Shown here in pieces: positions 53,528 to 63,100 of a stretch of 64,000 nt of DNA. The notes beneath the pieces were generated by a model, which saw only the letters and a list, made by a program, of their open reading frames with translations, was not told the origin of the DNA and did not search any database. The position numbers and the translations under genes were made by a program. This DNA is from JAJTFW01 sp046330075. Its GTDB lineage: Bacteria > Bacteroidota > Bacteroidia > AKYH767-A > OLB10. The stretch spans positions 124,001-188,000 of the forward strand of contig JAXLTL010000005.1 in NCBI GenBank assembly GCA_046330075.1, in the 5' to 3' direction. Position 1 is the stretch's first letter. Each line of letters starts with the position of its first letter.

Positions 53528-54469
53528 TTAAATCCCTTTATTCCGGATCTTCTGCACCAGATACTCTGTAAAAATACGTGCTCCTGCAGTATTCAGATGA
53601 ATATAGTCTGAAAAACTGTTTTTTCCGAGTGAAAGGTCGGTCTCTTTGAGATTATAAATGGTGGCTTTATGTTGTTGCAGAATGGGGGCTATCGCTTTTT
53701 CGAAAGCCATTACATACCGTTTGTCCGCTCCGGGATATTCGGGTTGTGCAACGAGGAGATACGGTATCTTCTGACACTCCAGCCAGCACAGCGTCTGCTC
53801 AAAAGATTCCAGTGATTTGTTTCTGAATTGCAGCGAAAACCGGTCGGCCGGCAAGGCATCACCAACCTGATTATGGCGGCGAAATCCATTGTACAAGGTA
53901 TCCGTACTTTCATATACCGGAATATCATCACGCATTGCCATCCGCACGGCAAAGCTGTTTACCATCCGTATATCTCCGGAATGGATCAGCATCTTGAAAG
54001 CCAGGGTTCGGTTTTCGGCATTCATGATGATGTCAGAACTGGAAGGGAGCGGATTGGTGGTAAAGACCAGATGAAACACATCGATGATGACCAGCTTTGG
54101 TTGCTGCTGTTTTGTAAAATACTTTACCATCACCTCCGTGTTGATTGGGGTTTGATCGTCGGTGCCGAGGTTATAGGCTGAATAGCCCTCTGCCTCAAAG
54201 ACGGCCGGATCGATTCCTCTGTTGGCGCGTGATGAACCAAAGATCAGAATGTCATACGGATGATCGTTACGAAACTGGTTGAGTCGGGCATGGGTATACC
54301 CACCTTTGAGAACAAGTCCTTGCGTCATGTGAAAGATCAATGGAACATGACCGAAACTGATCCGTGAAAAGGCCATGATCATGGCCGAATACACCATTAA
54401 CAGTGCCAGCAGGAAGGTACAACACCTGCCTGCAAAGTTCATTAGAGAAAATCCGGATGTAGATTTCAC
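53528..54469 (-). CDS. SGNH-hydrolase-like membrane-anchored protein
   Basis: The 313-residue protein has an N-terminal membrane helix (FLLALLMVYSAMIMAF). A GDSL/SGNH-like domain follows: block I is DILIFGSSRANRGIDP with Ser as nucleophile candidate, and block V is DYIHLNTAGARIFTEYL with Asp-x-x-His. Between them lie an NLGTDDQTP and an IIDVFHLVF line, typical of DltD/AlgX-like proteins. Members act as O-acetyl or acyl transferases or esterases on exported glycans or lipids. It lies 43 bases after the TylF-like gene on the same strand. Confidence 0.75.
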   Translation of the reverse strand: MKSTSGFSLMNFAGRCCTFLLALLMVYSAMIMAFSRISFGHVPLIFHMTQGLVLKGGYTHARLNQFRNDHPYDILIFGSSRANRGIDPAVFEAEGYSAYNLGTDDQTPINTEVMVKYFTKQQQPKLVIIDVFHLVFTTNPLPSSSDIIMNAENRTLAFKMLIHSGDIRMVNSFAVRMAMRDDIPVYESTDTLYNGFRRHNQVGDALPADRFSLQFRNKSLESFEQTLCWLECQKIPYLLVAQPEYPGADKRYVMAFEKAIAPILQQHKATIYNLKETDLSLGKNSFSDYIHLNTAGARIFTEYLVQKIRNKGI

Positions 54470-54512
54470 GACGATGGCTGTTTAACGGCTGTTGACCGGA
54501 ACAAAAAACTCA

Positions 54513-55229
54513 TTATTTCTTGATGATATACCCGTGCGAGTACCTGTTACCGAAAAGGGTAAATACCTCTTCCGGTTTATCCGTGAAAAATTCATCGCAG
54601 GCCAGTTTGACACCGGCATTGATTGCATCTCCTTTCATGGTTTGATCCGGATCGTGATAGTCCATGAGGATCAATACCGCCTTGGGTGAAAGCCTTGGAT
54701 AAATGTTACGAAGCAGATGCAACATGATCTCCTTATGCTTTTCCGGTTCACCTCCGAAACCACAATCAATATGACCAAAGGCAATCTGTTGTGGTAATTG
54801 CGCCGGAATGGTTTCATAGAAATCGCCGGCACAGATATGCGGATCGTTCAACAGATTCGATTTGAAATTTTTCTCCAGACGCTCACGAATGTTACCCTCT
54901 ACCCCGTATTTGCTCTGGAAATTATCATAGAGCCACATCGATCGGTCGGGGAAGTAATTCTGCAGTACTTTCTGGAAAATCATCGCAGATTGACCGTCAA
55001 AACAGCCGGCTTCGATCCACTCTCCCTGTACCTCGGTATTGATTACCTGCTGCGTGAGCAGCATGAAGTTCATCCGTTGCACCAGCGTGTGCATGGTGTT
55101 CATGCCGTCGGGAGTACGGACGAGGTTATAGTGCAGGCCGAGTTTCTGTGAAACTTTATTGAAAAGCTTCACCAGACTTCCTTCAGGGCGGACCATACCC
55201 GGAAGGTTATACAAAGATTTGAAATGCAT
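54513..55229 (-). CDS. TylF/MycF-like O-methyltransferase
   Basis: The start is taken at MHFKSLYNLPG (55229), 20 bases after a matched promoter; the frame upstream covers that promoter. The 238-residue protein has the TylF line GEWIEAGCFDGQSAMIFQKV (SAM motif I), then MWLYDNFQSKYGV, then IAFGHIDCGFGGEPEKHKEI with the metal-binding aspartates. It ends with VLILMDYHDP (metal-binding site) and FGNRYSHGYI. TylF/MycF enzymes methylate sugar hydroxyls of macrolides using SAM and magnesium. Here a sugar or other hydroxyl substrate is unknown. It could serve the neighbouring PKS-NRPS or surface glycans. Confidence 0.8.
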   Translation of the reverse strand: MHFKSLYNLPGMVRPEGSLVKLFNKVSQKLGLHYNLVRTPDGMNTMHTLVQRMNFMLLTQQVINTEVQGEWIEAGCFDGQSAMIFQKVLQNYFPDRSMWLYDNFQSKYGVEGNIRERLEKNFKSNLLNDPHICAGDFYETIPAQLPQQIAFGHIDCGFGGEPEKHKEIMLHLLRNIYPRLSPKAVLILMDYHDPDQTMKGDAINAGVKLACDEFFTDKPEEVFTLFGNRYSHGYIIKK

Positions 55230-55249
55230 GATAAATGGATTAGGCAGTA

Positions 55250-55280
55250 CAAAGGTAGGAGCTGAATACATACGAGTCAA
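55250..55280 (-). promoter_or_regulatory. Promoter of the TylF-like gene
   Basis: On the minus strand, TTG (55280-55278), 20 bases, TACCTTTG (55257-55250), with the start codon 20 bases further on. It fits the Bacteroidota consensus exactly and shows that the TylF-like gene has its own transcription start, separate from the PKS-NRPS operon. Confidence 0.75.
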
Positions 55281-55405
55281 GAGTAAACACCACAAATTCA
55301 GCCACTTTAAAAGCAAAAAACGGCCTTATGAACAATCCTTCATTTATTGGCGGCGGACATTAACGATTTAAGGACCCTTTCCGGTTCTGGCAGGAGGCGG
55401 CCGTT

Positions 55406-56071
55406 TCAGCCAAGAAAAAATAGCGGAGGCGAAACCATAGGCTGTTCAGTAGCCAGACTGATCACGAGATTTCCTGTAGTGAATGACGACAACGGGTATT
55501 CGTGGCCGTTATAATCCGATACCTCATGAGCTGTATTGAGCTTCCAGAGATCATCCGTAATCCCGGACCCGTCGGCTTTCAGTACTGCTTCCTTTCGGGT
55601 CCATACGGTGAAAAAATCAAGATCTGTATTCACCCTTGTTTTCTCATCCGCATGCAGCTGTGTGCGTTCCAGCTCCGCAAAACGCCGTGTAGGCTCGATA
55701 CATTCCACATCGATTCCACCGCGACAAGGCCCGAAATAATAAACATTATATCCTGAAGTCCGGCTCACGTTAAAATGAAAATGCGCTTGCGGTGCAACCG
55801 GTTTGCCAAACTGCTCCTGTTCATATAGCTTCTCCGCTGGTGAACGCTGCAGCCAATGTGCCAGCAGTTTTCGTAAGGTAGCACGCCGGTTAATAAACGA
55901 CAAACGGTCCTCGTCCCTGGCAAAACGTGAGGCCTTCTCTAATTCCTCAGCACTTAGCACCGCCTGATCCGCTTTCGATACCGTGAGCGGTTGTACCAGA
56001 ATCAGGGCATTCAAGGACGGATCAGCAGCAGTAATTGCATCGGGGAGAAACCGTATGGATTCAGCCAGCAT
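55406..56071 (-). CDS. 4'-phosphopantetheinyl transferase, Sfp type
   Basis: The start is taken at MLAESIRFLPDA (56071), one base after the NRPS stop (TAACATG). The 221-residue protein has the family lines FNVSRTSGYNVYYF, GIDVECIEPTRRF (magnesium-binding Asp/Glu) and FFTVWTRKEAVLKADGSGI. It transfers the phosphopantetheine arm of coenzyme A to the serine of carrier domains. Its place directly behind the NRPS gene means it very likely activates the ACP and PCP domains of this cluster. Confidence 0.93.
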   Translation of the reverse strand: MLAESIRFLPDAITAADPSLNALILVQPLTVSKADQAVLSAEELEKASRFARDEDRLSFINRRATLRKLLAHWLQRSPAEKLYEQEQFGKPVAPQAHFHFNVSRTSGYNVYYFGPCRGGIDVECIEPTRRFAELERTQLHADEKTRVNTDLDFFTVWTRKEAVLKADGSGITDDLWKLNTAHEVSDYNGHEYPLSSFTTGNLVISLATEQPMVSPPLFFLG

Positions 56072-56072
56072 G

Positions 56073-59000
56073 TTAACGGATGACTTTCTGCAGATAACGC
56101 GAAACCAGCACCGATAGCTGATCAACATTCGGCTCCCAGAAGATCGAGTTATGATCTCCGTTCACCGTCTCCACAGACACCTTTCCTTTTACAAAGTGCG
56201 ACCAACCCAAATCCTCATCATACTCATTGTTGAAGAAACCTTCCTTCGCCCGGATCAGCAGCACATCACCTTCGTACGATTGTATCTTATAGCTCATCAA
56301 CGCATCATGACAGGCTTCTTCAATGCGGCGGAAATAGGCAGCAGATTCCTGTCCGATCATCTCGGCCATCTTATGTTTCTCGAGCCATGATTCGATATCA
56401 TTGTTCCGCTGCTGCATTTTCTTCCGCGCTTCAAAGTACTTGTTACGCTCTTCTTTATCAGCCATGGCGAGTTCGAAGGCGCGTTTCACCATTCGTTCTG
56501 CTTTGAGCTGCACATCGACGAGTTGTTTTACACCGGTCGGCAGAAAATCTTTTTTCTTGCCGGCATCGATATCGAACAAGCATACAAACGGAACTTCATG
56601 TCCCTGCGCTTTCAGTTGACGGGCCATCTCAAAGGCTAGATATCCACCGAATGATCCACCGGCAAGGTAGTAAGGACCCATCGGCTGAAATTTGCGGATG
56701 GCATCGATATGATAACTGGCCATCTCCACCATATCATGGAACGGTGTATCCACTCCGTTCAATCCGTAGGCCTGCAAGCCGTAGCTGGGTTGCTCGTGGG
56801 CGAGTCGCTGCGCGAGTGCATGATATTTGAATACGTTACCGCTGATACCGTGAGCAAAATAAAGTGGCTTATTGAGTCCTGTATTTTTCAGCGGAACAAT
56901 GGGATTCCAGTGCTCTTCCGTTTCAGGACTTTCATACAGTACACTCAGTTTACGGATCGTTGGTGAAGAGAAAAGAACGGCAAGCGGCAGTTTCACTTTT
57001 GTGAGACGCTCAAGGTCCACCATGATCTTCACAGCGAGAATAGAGTGTCCGCCGAGTTCAAAGAAATCATCATCGAGATGGATGTTTTCTACCTGTAGCG
57101 TATCTTCCCACAGTGTGCGGATCGTTTGCTGGATGGGCGTAAACACTTCATCACTGGCAGCACGTTCGCGACGGTCGGACTTTTGTTCACCGGGTTTCGG
57201 TAAGGCGTTCCTGTTAATCTTTCCATTCGGAGTGAGCGGGAATTCAGTCATCACCACCCATTGCGATGGAATCATGTATTCCGGCAGCGTTGCCGACATT
57301 CTGTTGCGGCATTGCTGTACCAGATCATTTTCGCTGAGGGTGAGATCTGCAACCGTGTACCAAACCACCAGTGAATTCTGGCCGGATTTATCCGGTACTG
57401 CCATCACCACCGACTGCGCGATTTCAGGACAATTGTTCAATGCTGTTTCAATCTCACCCAGCTCAATGCGGTAACCCCTGATCTTCACCTGATAGTCAAG
57501 ACGGTTCAGGAAGTAATACCTTCCTTCAGCATCCATCAGTACGCGGTCTCCGGTACGGTAAGCCATTCCCTGACCATCCGGCGATGGAATAAATTTTTCA
57601 GCATTCAGCTCGGGCCGGTTCAGGTAGCCTGCGGCTACGCCGGCGCCTGAAATCCAGAGTTCACCTGCAACACCTAACGGACATGCCTTACCGTTAGGAT
57701 CCATGATATAGAGCTTTGTATTGGCAACAGGTCGTCCGATACTCATGATTCCGTTCCGGTGACGGGTCAGTGTCTCCGGTGATACCAGCGATATCGTCGA
57801 CCATATCGTTGTTTCAGTAGGACCGTAAAGGTTCCAGATTTCGCGGGTGCACTTCAGCAGTTTTTCTGCAAGCTCTATCCGCAATGCTTCACCGCCACAG
57901 AGTACCGCCAGGTCCTGCTTACCTTTCCAGCCGCCCATAAACAGCAGTTCATAGGTTGCAGGTGTCGCCTGCAGGAACCGGATTGAATTCCGCTCGATAT
58001 AGGTCGCCATCCAGGCCGGATCCATGGCCTGCTCCTTAGTGGCAATATGCACCGATGCACCATGCATCAGCGGCATGAAGAGTTCAAGTACTGAAATATC
58101 AAAGGAAATCGTTGTAATTGCCAGTAAACGCTCTTCGCGGTCGAGTCCCATTTTGGGAGCAAGATCGTTGAGAAGATTGGTAACACCAGCGTGTTTTACC
58201 AGCACACCCTTGGGATTTCCTGTAGAACCGGAAGTATACAGCACATAGGCCGGAGTATCTGCCGTTACAGGATAATGTATCAGATTAGTGACCGGAGTTG
58301 CGCCCAGCAACTCATCGAGGTATACCACTTTCTCCTGTGGAAACTGTAACTGTTCCTGCAGCTCACGGGTAATGATCACCAACGGAGCCTGCGAATCATT
58401 GACCATGTAGTGCAGGCGATCAGCCGGGAATCCGGGATCCAGCGGGAGATAAGCCGCTCCTGATTTCATGATGCTCACCAGAACGGCAGGAAGTTCAGCG
58501 ATACGTGGCAAACAGACACCCACATAGGTTCCTTCTCCGATTCCTCTGGCCTGCAGGATCGCAGCGCGGGAATCAGAAAAGTCCTTGAGTTCTTCGTAGG
58601 TAATTGTTTTCCCCTGACTCACAACTGCAGGGTGCTGATGACGCAACGTTGGAATAACGGATTCAATGCATTCATGAATCCCGTATGGCCGTTCAAAATT
58701 AATCTGAGTGGTATTGACACGGGCGAAGAACTTCAGTTCATCGTCGGTTACAATATTAAAATCTGCAATTGCAGCTTCCGGATTTTCAACGATACCCTTC
58801 ATCAGGCTGATAAACTCCTCCATCCTGCGACGCATCATTGACTCTTCAAACAGGTCGTTGTTAAAGGTACATTCCAGCACCAGCACTTCGCCTTGACCGG
58901 AAGCATTGAGGAAAATTTCAAAGTTTTCGAAATAACGCGGGTTGGTGCTGACTTTGAAGCTGCAACCTTCAAAATGGAAACCTTCGGTAAATCCGATATC

Positions 59001-60119
59001 CACATTCATCACGACCGGTACCAGCGGAATACGGGACGGGTCGCGGTGAATATTGAGTTTCTGGATCAGACTGCCAAAAGTAAACTGCTGATGATCGAAT
59101 GCGTCGAACATATATGCTCTGCGCGTCTTCAGATACTCAGTAAACTTTTGTTTAGGCTGCACCGAGCAACGCAACGGCAACAGGTTCACGCAATGACCTA
59201 CCAGATTATAAAGTCCTTCAACGTTTTGTCCGGCTGCCGGCAGGCCCACTACCAGGTCAGGCTGACCTGTAACGCGGTAGAGATAACTCTCAAAGGCAGC
59301 CAGCATCAGCGTCACAAAAGAAGTATTTGTCTTTTTACTCAGCTGACGCAAGGCAAGAACGGTATCCGGCGGCACCGGAACATCGATCCGTTTCGCATGG
59401 AAACTGCGAAGTGCGGGACGTGTAAAATCATTGGGAAATTCCACTACCGGAATATCTCCCTGGTACTGATTGATCCAGTAATTCTCCGTTTCGGTCTGGT
59501 TTTCGCTGTGACGATATTGTTCCTGTTCCACAGCATAATCTGCAAATGAAACGGGGCTTTCCAGCGAAGGGAATTGATTTTTTACCGCTGCGGAATAATA
59601 ATCGCTCAGGTCGCGGATCAGCAGACTCAGCGACCAGCCATCACAGATGATATGATGTCCGGTAATGATGAGTGCATGTTCGTGATCGTTGAAAACTATC
59701 AGCAGCGCACGGATCAGCGGGCCCTTTGACAGATTAAACGCATGCAGGGTTGCTTCCCGCGCAAATTTGGCGATCACCAGTGCGGGCTCTTCATAACTAC
59801 CGGCATATACTTCTTCCCAGGGCGTAACCACAAAAGGTGCGATGGAAATACCGGTACCATCCTCTGTAAACACCGACCGCAGTGCATCATGGCGTTGCAT
59901 CACCTGCTCAAATGATTTGCGCAGGTATTCACGGTTCAGGGCTCCCGAGAGACGAATAGTCACTGACTCATTGTAAGCACAGTTGGCACCATCACCGCCG
60001 AGTTGAACCGAGGTATATATTTCGCGCTGAGCTTCCGTAGAAGGCACCTGCACGATCAGCGATTCAAACGGATCGAAATCAACAGATTCAAAAGTAAAAC
60101 CCGAAGGATTTTTTGACAT
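56073..60119 (-). CDS. Nonribosomal peptide synthetase, C-A-PCP-TE
   Basis: The 1348-residue protein is a one-module terminating NRPS. Condensation domain: residues ~20-450, active site HHIICDG (155-161), and STEAQREIY at its start. Adenylation domain: ~480-990, core motifs YVLYTSGSTGNPKGV, LYGPTETTIWST, YRTGDRV and NGKINRNALP. Peptidyl carrier: DDDFFELGGHSILAVKIM, serine in GGHS. Thioesterase: LYFAHGISGNVFKYHALA and the nucleophile in LAGGSFGGYLAFEMARQL. Hand reading of the binding-pocket residues gives D-I-L-Q-L-G-L-I-W-K, close to the code reported for glycine. It starts 15 bases after the PKS stop and is followed by the PPTase gene. Confidence 0.95.
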   Translation of the reverse strand: MSKNPSGFTFESVDFDPFESLIVQVPSTEAQREIYTSVQLGGDGANCAYNESVTIRLSGALNREYLRKSFEQVMQRHDALRSVFTEDGTGISIAPFVVTPWEEVYAGSYEEPALVIAKFAREATLHAFNLSKGPLIRALLIVFNDHEHALIITGHHIICDGWSLSLLIRDLSDYYSAAVKNQFPSLESPVSFADYAVEQEQYRHSENQTETENYWINQYQGDIPVVEFPNDFTRPALRSFHAKRIDVPVPPDTVLALRQLSKKTNTSFVTLMLAAFESYLYRVTGQPDLVVGLPAAGQNVEGLYNLVGHCVNLLPLRCSVQPKQKFTEYLKTRRAYMFDAFDHQQFTFGSLIQKLNIHRDPSRIPLVPVVMNVDIGFTEGFHFEGCSFKVSTNPRYFENFEIFLNASGQGEVLVLECTFNNDLFEESMMRRRMEEFISLMKGIVENPEAAIADFNIVTDDELKFFARVNTTQINFERPYGIHECIESVIPTLRHQHPAVVSQGKTITYEELKDFSDSRAAILQARGIGEGTYVGVCLPRIAELPAVLVSIMKSGAAYLPLDPGFPADRLHYMVNDSQAPLVIITRELQEQLQFPQEKVVYLDELLGATPVTNLIHYPVTADTPAYVLYTSGSTGNPKGVLVKHAGVTNLLNDLAPKMGLDREERLLAITTISFDISVLELFMPLMHGASVHIATKEQAMDPAWMATYIERNSIRFLQATPATYELLFMGGWKGKQDLAVLCGGEALRIELAEKLLKCTREIWNLYGPTETTIWSTISLVSPETLTRHRNGIMSIGRPVANTKLYIMDPNGKACPLGVAGELWISGAGVAAGYLNRPELNAEKFIPSPDGQGMAYRTGDRVLMDAEGRYYFLNRLDYQVKIRGYRIELGEIETALNNCPEIAQSVVMAVPDKSGQNSLVVWYTVADLTLSENDLVQQCRNRMSATLPEYMIPSQWVVMTEFPLTPNGKINRNALPKPGEQKSDRRERAASDEVFTPIQQTIRTLWEDTLQVENIHLDDDFFELGGHSILAVKIMVDLERLTKVKLPLAVLFSSPTIRKLSVLYESPETEEHWNPIVPLKNTGLNKPLYFAHGISGNVFKYHALAQRLAHEQPSYGLQAYGLNGVDTPFHDMVEMASYHIDAIRKFQPMGPYYLAGGSFGGYLAFEMARQLKAQGHEVPFVCLFDIDAGKKKDFLPTGVKQLVDVQLKAERMVKRAFELAMADKEERNKYFEARKKMQQRNNDIESWLEKHKMAEMIGQESAAYFRRIEEACHDALMSYKIQSYEGDVLLIRAKEGFFNNEYDEDLGWSHFVKGKVSVETVNGDHNSIFWEPNVDQLSVLVSRYLQKVIR

Positions 60120-60134
60120 AGAAGGCGCTCGCGA

Positions 60135-63100
60135 TTAGTTCAGGTTAAGTTTAAGGTACTTTCCGGGACGGGCGGGATCCGGCACAAACCAGCCTGGAGT
60201 TCCGTCGGGGTTTTTGCCAAGCATCGCTCCCGGAACAGGAGGTTTGTTTGCATCAAAAACCATTCCGAAGGGTAAAGCTACTCCATTCACCTTAATTCCG
60301 GAAGAGGATCCTGGCAAAAATCCAATTTCTGTTAACTCCAGTAAGGCTTCCTTGAAGCATCGTGCAATCTGTTCAATATCCTCCTTGGTATGTGCTTCTG
60401 TGAGGAAGCAGGGGAATCCGTCATAAACATGTATTCCCTTGTGTCGCAGAAGGATATAAATGAGATCGATGTTGGCGAGATCGGCATCGTACTTCGGTTT
60501 GAAGAGGGATCCGAAATGCACAATATGGAACGGCGTTTTTAACTTGTCAGCAAATGTGTTGATTTCGTTCGCCAGCCATGCTGTGTTGCGATTGAGCGTT
60601 TCCTGCAGAGCGCGACCTTTTTCTTTCATGTGCAAGAGGGAGGCTTTGGCGGCTGCAAGGGCAAACGGATGACGTACGAAGGTTCCTGCGAAGTACGTTA
60701 CACCGGCTTCAGGAACGGATGCATCACCGTATTGCCAGAAACCACCATCGAGGGCATCCATGTATTCTTTCTTACCGGCAATGACTCCGATGGGCATTCC
60801 GCCTCCGACGACTTTACCATAGGTACCGAGATCAGCTTTGATACCGAAGTATTCCTGTGCTCCGCCCGGCATTGCGCGGAAACCGGTGATGACTTCGTCA
60901 AAGATGAGCAGACATCCTGCTTCCTGTGTGATCTTGCGTACTTCCTGCAAAAATTCTTTGGGATGGAAATCGGCGCGACGGCTTTGAACCGGTTCTACCA
61001 TCACCGCTGCCACTTCGTGCGCATGTTTACGGATGATCTCGAGTGATTCAGGTGTGCCATAGTCGATCACGAGCATGTTCTTTACTGAATCTGCCATGAT
61101 GCCCGCTGCAGCAGGTATGGGCTTGAGTTTTTTAGTGCCGCGAACAATGACTTCATCGTTGATACCATGATACGAGCCGTTGAAGCTGATGATGGTGGAG
61201 CGCCCTGTGACTGTTCGTGCAATGCGCATGGCACCGAGCACGGCTTCAGAACCGGTGTTGCAAAGTCCCGCACGGTCAAAATGGGTGAGTTCGCAGATCA
61301 TCTTCGCAACATCACCGGCAAGTTCATGTTGCGGACCCAGTTCATAGCCTTTCTGCAGTTGTTCTTCGATCGCCTTTACAATGAAGTCAGGATTATGACC
61401 AAACATGTTAGAGCCGAATCCGTTGAGGATATCAAGATATTCATTGCCATCAATATCCCAGATGCGTGAGCCGCGTGAACGGTTAACGACCGGCTGATAA
61501 ATGAGTTCTTTCAGGTGTGGCTTGAATCCGGTTACTACGCGCGGGTCGGCAAGGTGTGCACGATGATCCTGCGTGTATTGTTTGCTCTTCGCTGTCTTCG
61601 CTGTATATGCCGCAGTAAACTGGCTGAGCCATTGTTGCTGTGCTGAGGTGAATTGTCCGCTTTGCGTTTTCTCAATGCGTGCTACTGCACCGAATGGTTT
61701 CTTTACTTCCTTTTCTTCTTCCGCGCTGACAAATAACCCTCCATCGGCTGCCGGTTTTGGTGCCGGTGCCGGAGCAGATGGTGCCGGAGCAGATGGCTGC
61801 ATTTGCGGCATCTGTGGCATGGCCATACCGGTCATCATCATCATCATCTGCTGTTGCATCAGCATCATCTGTTGTGCCATCTGCCACTGCCAGTTGTTGC
61901 CGCCACCCTGTTGCGAGGGCTGCATCATGGGCATTGCCGGCATTTGCATCATTGGTTGCTGCATCATCGGTTGCTGCATCATTGGCTGTTGCATCGTTGG
62001 CTGCTGTACAGCAGGCTGTGGTGCAGGTGATGCAGCCTCTGCAGGCAATTGCTGATCGAAATATTCAGCGAGACTGTTCAGCGTAGAGAGATCTTCATTG
62101 AGCTGACGGAAAGTGACTTTCGCACCGTATTTTTTCGTGAGCGTAAGTGCAATGGAGGTGAGGAAGAGCGAGTCGAGGCCCAGTTCTACAAAACCGGCAT
62201 TGCGGTCTGCTCCTTCCAACTCCATTCCGGAGGCCTCTTCAAGAATTTCGGAAATCTCTTTGATTAATCTTTCCTTGCGGTGTGACATGTTCGTATTGTT
62301 ATCGTGTGTAGTATTGATGTCTGTTTGTGTGATCGTATCGGGCTGAATGGCTTGCGGAGTTTGGTTCCAGTATACCTGTGGTGACTGCAGTTCCTGTTGT
62401 GTACTGTGCTGCGTTGGTTGAGTTGCCGGCGGATCGAGCCAGTATTCTTTGTGTTCGAAAGGATAACCCGGTAATGGTATGTGCTTTCGCTGTTCAAGTG
62501 CATAAAAGGCATTATAGTCGATGGAGATACCATTGAGCCAGAGTTGTCCGATCGCGCTGAGAAGATGTGTCCATTCCGCATCGTTGACAGCTGTATCACC
62601 GAGCGAAGAAACCGCTTTCTGAGTTTTAGGATCGATGGCCTGTTGACGTGCCAGGGTAGATGCAGTATTGCGCGGGCCCAGTTCGAGCATGAGATGTCCG
62701 GGCTTATCCGCCCAGAGGGCCTTTACGCCTTCTGCAAAACGTACAGTAGCGCGGAGATGTCCGGCCCAGTATTTCGGATTCTTCGCCTGTTCATCGCTGA
62801 GCCAAACGGTATCAACGGTAGAGAGAATCGGAATCTGAGGTGCATTGAGTTTTACCTGCTCCACCACCTTGAGGAAAGGCGCTACCACCGGATCCATCAT
62901 AGGAGAATGGAAGGCATGTGATGTGTGCAGTGGTTTGCACATGATTTCACGGCTTTCCCATTGTCGCTGGAGTTTCTGTATTTCTTCGTGCGGACCCGCC
63001 ACAACACAGAGTTGAGGACCGTTCACCGCAGCGATGGAGACATGGCTGTTGAGCAGCGGGAGAATTTCTTTCTCCGGCAGACGTACCGAAAGCATCGATC

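Noticed and set aside
58893..59549. 218-residue plus-strand frame inside the NRPS
   Set aside because: Antisense shadow of the condensation domain; no own motifs.
61573..62055. Plus-strand open frame very rich in Cys, Ile and Gly opposite the PKS
   Set aside because: It is the antisense reading of the Met/Gln-rich linker; its composition follows from those codons and it lacks a start region or homology.
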